The notes beneath the pieces were generated by a model. It did no database searches, was not told the DNA's origin, and saw only the letters and a list, made by a program, of their open reading frames with translations. This document shows positions 57,241-64,000 of a stretch of DNA of 64,000 nucleotides, one piece after another. The first letter of the stretch is position 1; each line of letters starts with the position of its first letter. The stretch is taken from NCBI GenBank assembly GCA_947095535.1, contig OX352772.1, positions 181,549,429 through 181,613,428 of the forward strand, in the 5' to 3' direction. The stretch comes from Poecilobothrus nobilitatus. Lineage: Eukaryota > Arthropoda > Insecta > Diptera > Dolichopodidae. Made by a program: the position numbers and the translations under genes.

Positions 57241-58524
57241 TGATAAAAAGGAAATCAAGTTTTGGTTAGGTGGCTTTGCTTTGATAGAAAACAAGATATT
57301 ATTTAATGAATAATAATTTTTAAACTTTTAGCAAAAAAAAAGCAATGCTGTTATTTAGTATTAAAAACAACTTTTCAAACCCAAGTTTTTTATTTTTTCA
57401 TGTTTGCAATTTGTATTTCATGATCACGGCTTATACTTGAACTAAGTATAAAATTTTTAAAAGAAATGAAGTTAGTATTTCATATTAAAAGTTTTAAAAA
57501 CTTGGTTTAAAACTATATACCTATAAGTACCAAAAAAGAAAAAACTTGATTTAATATTTTTATGGAGAATTAATTATGAGAAGTTAAATTTAAAGTAAAA
57601 AACAAGTTTTATGCAAACAGCGGAGCTTTTAAACCGTAAAGTACAAATAAAAAGATTTGTGTCTTTGATATTTTAAATTTGTGAAATGATCTGATATTCA
57701 GGCTAAAAGTTTTTAAAGTTTGGTTTGAATACGAAATTATTATCGTTTAAACTTAATTTAATATTTATTTGAAAAATTAAAAAAATTTTTTAAAGTTGGG
57801 TTTGAATTCAAAACTCAGAACTTGCCCGTTATGTTCGAAAATTGTGCTGCCAACTGCCATTTTAAAGTTGAAAAGCTTAAAAAAGCCATGGAGATTTTGT
57901 ATTTGATTGTGAACTTGATTAAAAATCAAGTGAACTTGACTAGAAATAATCATAAGCTTGAACTAGTTCGATTTAAATACAAAATTATTAAAGTTTGAAC
58001 TTAATTTAATATTTATTTAAAAAAATAAAAAACTGTTTAAAGTTGGTTTTGAATTCCAAGCTCATAAAGCTCGTCCGTTATATTTGAAACTTAAGCTGCC
58101 AACTGCAATTTTAAAATTCAAAAGCCTAAAAAAGCCATAGAGATTTTTCATTTGATTATTAATGTAACTATAAAAGTTTTGAAGTTGTATTGTTAATAAT
58201 ATAAGCCGTGATCATGAAATAAAAATTGAAAACGTGATCAAGTTCAACTTAAAAGTAAACAAAAAAAAATAAAAAACTTGGGTTTGAAAAGTTGTTTTTA
58301 ATATTAAATAACAGCATTGCTTTTTTTTACTAAAAGTTTAAAAATTATTATTCATTAAATAATATCTTGTTTATTTATCTATGAATCATGTTTTTTATCA
58401 AAACCAAGCTACCTATCCAAGAACATGATTTCCTTTTTTTTTATTATTTTTTCTACAAGGTAAACATTAGGAAATTTAACAGATGTAAGTTCAGGTTTTT
58501 ACAATTAACTTCTAATCATTTAAA

Positions 58525-58640
58525 AAACCGGAACCGGACCTTAAAAGACCGGAGCCGGACTTGAAGGACCAAGACCATACCGGAACCGATTTCATACGCA
58601 GGCGGGCCCGCAAGTTGCGACAGCCCGGTTCTAGAAGTTA
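58525..58640. repeat. GC-rich island of the 2.35-kb unit (unit 1)
   Basis: A sharply GC-rich block (CCGGAACCGG, GACCGGAGCCGGAC, GCAGGCGGGCCCGCAAGTTG) within AT-rich repeat DNA; repeated at 60885-61000 with one base difference (GAAGG against GTAGG). It separates the inverted and direct sub-repeat halves of each unit. Function unknown. Confidence 0.75.
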
Positions 58641-60884
58641 AGATGCTTAAGTGCTTAAGTTGAAAATTTTAAAACTTTTAATATAAAATACTTCCTTCAT
58701 TTCTTATAAAAAATGTTTAAGTATAAACTCATATTTTCAAAGAATCAGAAAACTCAGTTTATACTAGTTCAACCTTAAAATGCAGTAGAGCTTAATTTTC
58801 AAACATAACGGACGAGCTTTATAAACTTTGCATTCAAACCCAACTTTAAAAATTGTTTTTAAATTTTTCAGAAAAATATTAAATTACGTTTAAACTTTAA
58901 TAATTTTATATTTAAACCAAGCTTTTAAAACTTTTAATATAAAATACTTACTTCAATTCTTATAAAAAATTTATAGGTATAAACTCATATTTTCACAGAA
59001 GCAGAAACCTTAGTTTATACTTGTTCAAGCTTGTTATTATAAGTTTAAAAACTTTTTTAGTCAAGTTCACAATAAAATAAAAAGTCTCCATGACTTTTAA
59101 CTTTAAAATGGCAGTTGAACTTAATTTTCAAACAAAACGGATGAGCTTTATAAACTTTGAATTCAAACTCAACTTTAAACATTTTTTTTTAAATTTTTCA
59201 GAAAAATATTACATTAAGTTTAAGCTTTAATATTTTTTTATTTAAACCAAGCTTTTAAAACTTTTAAAATTTTATTTCTTTTAAAAAATGTATATTAAAT
59301 TAAGTTGAAACTTTAATAATTTTGTATTTAAACCAAGCTCTTAAAACTTTTAATATTTCATTTCTTTTAAAAATTTTTAAGTATAAACTCATATTTTCCA
59401 GAAACAGTGTTAATTAAATTAAGTTGAAAATTTAATAATTTTGTATTTAAACCAAGCTTTTAAAACTTTTAATATTTCATTTCTTATAAAAATTTTTAAA
59501 TATAAACTCATATTTTCACAGAAACAGAAAACTTAGTTTATACTAGTTCAAATTTATTATTATTTATTTCAAAACTTTTTTAGTCAAGTTCACAATCAAA
59601 TAAATGGTCTCCATGACTGTCAACTTCAAAATTACAGTTGAACTTAATTTTCAAATACCAAGCTTTTAAAACTTTTAATTTAAAATACTTTCTTCATTTC
59701 TTATAAAAAATGTTTAAGTATAAACTCATGTTTTCACAGAAACAGAAAGCTTAGTTTGTACTAGTTCAAGCTTGTTAATATAAGCTTTTCAACCTTAAAA
59801 TGTAGTTGAGCTTAATTTTCAAACATAACGGACGAGCTTTATAAACTTTGAATTCAAACCAAACCAAACAAAATTGTTTTTAAATTTTTCAGAAAAATAT
59901 TAAATTAAGTTTAAACTTTAATAATTTTATATTTAAACCAAGCTTTTAAAACTTTTAATATGAAATACTTTTTTAAACAGCGGAGCTTTTAAACCGTAAA
60001 GTACAAATAAAAAGATTTGTGTCTTTGATATTTTAAATTTGTGAAATGATCTGATATTCAGGCTAAAAGTTTTTAAAGCTTGGTTTATATGCGAAATTAT
60101 TAACGTTTAAACTTAATTTAATATTTATTTGAAAAATTAAAAAAATTTTTTAAAGTTGGGTTTGAATTCAAAGCTCAGAACTTGCCCGTTATGTTTGAAA
60201 ATTGTGCTGCAAACTGCCATTTTAAAGTTGAAAAGCTTAAAAAAGCCATGGAGATTTTGTATTTGATTGTGAACTTGATTAAAAAAGTTTTGAAAGAAAT
60301 AATCATAAGCTTGAACTAGTTCGATTTAAATACAAAATTATTAAAGTTTGAACTTAATTTAATATTTATTTAAAAAAATAAAAAACTGTTTAAAGTTGGT
60401 TTTGAATTCCAAGCTCATAAAGCTCGTCCGTTATATTTGAAACTTAAGCTGCCAACTGCAATTTTAAAATTCAAAAGCCTAAAAAAGCCATAGAGATTTT
60501 TCATTTGATTATTAATGTAACTATAAAAGTTTTGAAGTTGTATTGTTAATAATATAAGCCGTGATCATGAAATAAAAATTGAAAACGTGATCAAGTTCAA
60601 CTTAAAAGTAAACAAGAAAAAATAAAAAACTTGGGTTTGAAAAGTTGTTTTTAATATTAAATAACAGCATTGCTTTTTTTTACTAAAAGTTTAAAAATTA
60701 TTATTCATTAAATAATATCTTGTTTATTTATCTATGAATCATGTTTTTTATCAAAACCAAGCTACCTATCCAAAAACATGATTTCCTTTTTTTTTATTAT
60801 TTTTTCTACAAGGTAAACATTAGGAAATTTAACAGATGTAAGTTCAGGTTTTTACAATTAACTTCTAATCATTTAAAAAACCGG

Positions 60885-61000
60885 AACCGGACCTTAAAAG
60901 ACCGGAGCCGGACTTGTAGGACCAAGACCATACCGGAACCGATTTCATACGCAGGCGGGCCCGCAAGTTGCGACAGCCCGGTTCTAGAAGTTAAGATGCT
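60885..61000. repeat. GC-rich island of the 2.35-kb unit (unit 2)
   Basis: Second copy of the island at 58525-58640. A 91-codon plus ORF (60741-61016) crosses it, but the same frame is stopped by TGA in unit 1, so it is not a conserved gene. Confidence 0.75.
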
Positions 61001-62639
61001 TAAGTGCTTAAGTTGAAAATTTTAAAACTTTTAATATAAAATACTTCCTTCATTTCTTATAAAAAATGTTTAAGTATAAACTCATATTTTCAAAGAATCA
61101 GAAAACTCAGTTTATACTAGTTCAACCTTAAAATGCAGTAGAGCTTAATTTTCAAACATAACGGACGAGCTTTATAAACTTTGCATTCAAACCCAACTTT
61201 AAAAATTGTTTTTAAATTTTTCAGAAAAATATTAAATTACGTTTAAACTTTAATAATTTTATATTTAAACCAAGCTTTTAAAACTTTTAATATAAAATAC
61301 TTACTTCAATTCTTATAAAAAATTTATAGGTATAAACTCATATTTTCACAGAAGCAGAAACCTTAGTTTATACTTGTTCAAGCTTGTTATTATAAGTTTA
61401 AAAACTTTTTTAGTCAAGTTCACAATAAAATAAAAAGTCTCCATGACTTTTAACTTTAAAATGGCAGTTGAACTTAATTTTCAAACAAAACGGATGAGCT
61501 TTATAAACTTTGAATTCAAACTCAACTTTAAACATTTTTTTTTAAATTTTTCAGAAAAATATTACATTAAGTTTAAGCTTTAATATTTTTTTATTTAAAC
61601 CAAGCTTTTAAAACTTTTAAAATTTTATTTCTTTTAAAAAATGTATATTAAATTAAGTTGAAACTCTAATAATTTTGTATTTAAACCAAGCTCTTAAAAC
61701 TTTTAATATTTCATTTCTTTTAAAAATTTTTAAGTATAAACTCATATTTTCCAGAAACAGTGTTAATTAAATTAAGTTGAAAATTTAATAATTTTGTATT
61801 TAAACCAAGCTTTTAAAACTTTTAATATTTCATTTCTTATAAAAATTTTTAAATATAAACTCATATTTTCACAGAAACAGAAAACTTAGTTTATACTAGT
61901 TCAAATTTATTATTATTTATTTCAAAACTTTTTTAGTCAAGTTCACAATCAAATAAATGGTCTCCATGACTGTCAACTTCAAAATTACAGTTGAACTTAA
62001 TTTTCAAATACCAAGCTTTTAAAACTTTTAATTTAAAATACTTCCTTCATTTCTTATAAAAAATGTTTAAGTATAAACTCATGTTTTCACAGAAACAGAA
62101 AGCTTAGTTTGTACTAGTTCAAGCTTGTTAATATAAGCTTTTCAACCTTAAAATGTAGTTGAGCTTAATTTTCAAACATAACGGACGAGCTTTATAAACT
62201 TTGAATTCAAACCAAACCAAACAAAATTGTTTTTAAATTTTTCAGAAAAATATTAAATTAAGTTTAAACTTTAATAATTTTATATTTAAACCAAGCTTTT
62301 AAAACTTTTAATATGAAATACTTTTTTAAACAGCGGAGCTTTTAAACCGTAAAGTACAAATAAAAAGATTTGTGTCTTTGATATTTTAAATTTGTGAAAT
62401 GATCTGATATTCAGGCTAAAAGTTTTTAAAGCTTGGTTTAAATGCGAAATTATTAACGTTTAAACTTAATTTAATATTTATTTGAAAAATTAAAAAATTT
62501 TTTTAAAGTTGGGTTTGAATTCAAAGCTCAGAACTTGCCCGTTATGTTTGAAAATTGTGCTGCAAACTGCCATTTTAAAGTTGAAAAGCTTAAAAAAGCC
62601 ATGGAGATTTTGTATTTGATTGTGAACTTGATTAAAAAA

Positions 62640-62790
62640 GTTTTGAAAGAAATAATCACAAGCTTGAACTAGTTCGATTTAAATACAAAATTATTAAAGT
62701 TTGAACTTAATTTAATATTTATTTAAAAAAATAAAAAACTGTTAACTAAATCGAACTAGTTCAAGCTTGTGATTATTTCTTTCCAAGCTT
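62640..62790. repeat. Short foldback at the broken third repeat unit
   Basis: A segment of about 40 bases near 62644-62688 (GAAAGAAATAATCACAAGC ... AACTAGTTCGATTTAA) is followed after about 60 bp by its inverse (AAATCGAACTAGTTCAAGC ... ATTATTTCTTTC, 62746-62783). Repeat polarity switches from inverted to direct sub-repeats at this point. Confidence 0.85.
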
Positions 62791-63150
62791 TTAAAACTTT
62801 TAAAATTTCTTTTCCTTTAAAAAATGTATATTAAATTAAGTTTATACTTTAATAATTTTGTATTTAAACCAAGCTTTTAAAACTTTTAATATTTAATTTC
62901 TTTTAAATAATTTTTAAGTATAAACTCATGTTTTCACAGAAACAGAAAACTTAGTTTATACTAGTACAAACTTATTATTATTTCTTTCAAAACTTTTTTA
63001 GTCAAGTTCACAATCAAATAAAAGGTCTCCATGACTTTCAACTTTAAATTTTCAGTTGAACTTAATTTTCAAATATAACGAACGTGCTTTATAAGCTTTA
63101 GAGGTTTTAATCCAGAACCCCCATATCTATACTACTCTCGATTGAAAGTT
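62791..63150. repeat. Residual direct sub-repeats between satellite and LINE-C
   Basis: Further AT-rich sub-repeats like those in the 2.35-kb unit, up to about 63090, then about 60 bp of unassigned sequence leading into LINE-C. Confidence 0.6.
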
Positions 63151-63154
63151 CTTT

Positions 63155-64000
63155 AAATTTCAAAGAGTAGACTCTTGCAGCATTTATAGACATTGAGGGA
63201 GCGTTTAATAACGTCAATCAGCCGGAAATGGAAGACCCACTCATAAGCCTAAGAGTAGAACCGGAGCTAAGGGCACTAATAGCTAATATGCTAAATAGCA
63301 GGTCCATCAGTGCCAGCGTAAGCAAAGCTTCTAAAAAGGTTTGTGAAGATGGAGGTGTGCTATCGCGCCTTCTTTGGACTATGGTGGTAAACAAACTGAT
63401 TAAAATCCTGGAAGTGACGGAATGCACAACAATCGCCTATGCGAACGATGTGCTGTCGCTGTCAGTGACAAGTTCCCAGACAGTCTGAGGGACGTTTTGC
63501 ACCTTGCACTAAACAAAATCGCAAGACTACAGACTGTGGACTGTCAGTAAATTGACATAAAACCGAACTGCTTCTCTTTACAAGGAAATATAAAATTCCC
63601 AAATTAAAGCCGACAATTCAATAAATATACATTGGATCAAATTAACACAAAACAAAATCAAGTCCACTCCCGTTGGGGTGGACTACACATTTCCCACTTA
63701 CTTCTTCGGGAAATCTAACATGACGGGCATAGAGTTGGAACTCGAACACAGTGATGACCTTCGAAGGAGTGCAATTCTACACGGATTGTTCAAAAGTGAA
63801 CAGCAGTATTGGATACGGGGTCTTCTCATAAAATCTGGAGTCATAATTTCCGATTACATAGTATCGGTACAACCTTACAAGTGCTGCCGGATAGAGCAAG
63901 ACTAGGGGTTCCTCTATCCACAAGCAAAACGTTACTTCGAATGGAAATATCGGATATGGTAAATAACAAATTGTCAAACTTGACCTCGTACAATGTTGCA
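63155..64000 (+). mobile_element. LINE-C copy on the plus strand (RT and RNase H, internally deleted, runs off the window)
   Basis: Bases 63165-63490 encode RT motifs (LAAFIDIEGAFNNVN with the first catalytic Asp retained; RALIANMLNSRSISASVSKA; a GGVLSRLLWTMVVNKL segment). The YxDD box is YANDV, so it is inactive. After about 63610 the text jumps to the region just before RNase H: VDYTFPTYFFGKSNMTG-type text, then FEGVQFYTDCSKVNSSIGYG, where YTDGSK of the other copy is YTDCSK. Roughly 0.4 kb of RT thumb is deleted relative to the minus-strand copy. The RNase H is further broken to the window end. Confidence 0.8.

Larger units (their letters stand above)
57241..62740. repeat. Higher-order tandem repeat (2.35-kb unit) with inverted arms
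   Basis: The landmark AAACAGCGGAGCTTTTAAAC occurs at about 57616, 59976 and 62328, giving unit lengths of about 2,360 and 2,353 bp: two nearly identical full units and a third cut at about 62740. Each unit contains degenerate AT-rich sub-repeats (TTTAAACCAAGCTTTTAAAA, ATAACGGACGAGCTTTATAA and so on) in both orientations: inverted in the first ~600 bp and direct in the last ~1.3 kb. Bases 57245-57430 are an inverted copy of 58195-58440. No coding potential. Confidence 0.9.

Noticed and set aside
60741..61016. 91-codon ORF in the 2.35-kb repeat
   Set aside because: The same frame has an in-frame TGA in the other near-identical unit; it is chance readthrough of an AT-rich repeat and its GC island.

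Overview
The window is eukaryotic repeat DNA and almost certainly comes from an insect, most likely a fly (Diptera). The evidence is the LINE, Ty3/Gypsy, Ty1/Copia, BEL/Pao and Polinton/Maverick fragments, a tRNA-derived SINE, and two interspersed repeats of a type familiar from fly introns (TATACCC/GGGTATA-type ends, a (GGAC)n run, and the phrase GGTGATCCTGATTCAGAATA). No intact multi-exon host gene is visible. Nearly every coding stretch is a broken transposon. The names LINE-A, LINE-B and LINE-C are mine, for use inside this window only.

Layout. 1-6.1 kb: a LINE-A copy (jockey/CR1-like) split by a 5'-truncated LINE-C (LOA/R1-like, minus strand) with an imperfect target duplication. 6.1-6.6 kb: Polinton-like coding relic. 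6.8-9.85 kb: Gypsy RNase H and integrase, split by a 1.7-kb fly-type repeat that contains a ~145-bp tandem array. 10.3-11.9 kb: a candidate LTR and a circularly permuted LINE-B fragment between 47-bp direct repeats. 11.9-15.9 kb: Copia (minus). 15.9-26.5 kb: a second LINE-A, Polinton, Gypsy and Copia series in the same order, so the region is a diverged segmental duplication; its Copia copy carries an RTE-like LINE. 26.6-29.0 kb: a second fly-type repeat, a short PPP1R15/GADD34-like ORF, a frameshifted ORF of an insect unknown-function family, and the C-terminal part of a Polinton packaging ATPase. 29.0-38.06 kb: a near full-length LINE-A and its head-to-tail duplicate (period 4,291 bp); a SINE interrupts the first copy's ORF1.

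38-40.15 kb is AT-rich with two small tandem repeats. 40.58-52.20 kb is an almost perfect (AATAAC)n array of about 11.6 kb (833 + 1,103 units separated by one extra AAT). Its right flank translates to a protein segment homologous to LINE-A ORF1 just after that ORF's Asn-rich linker, so the array appears to be a runaway expansion of Asn-Asn codons (AAT AAC) inside a LINE. 52.6-55.6 kb is a decayed BEL/Pao element (minus). 55.8-56.3 kb is LINE-C-type ORF1, and 63.15-64.0 kb is LINE-C RT to RNase H on the same strand; between them lies a 2.35-kb higher-order tandem repeat with inverted arms (57.2-62.8 kb).

The pieces do not form a working pathway. The most interesting features are the LINE-seeded giant microsatellite, a LINE-A family in which every copy lacks the same RT catalytic core, and a virus-sized PPP1R15-like ORF beside Polinton remains. 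All assignments were made by eye from translated motifs; no alignment or database search was run.
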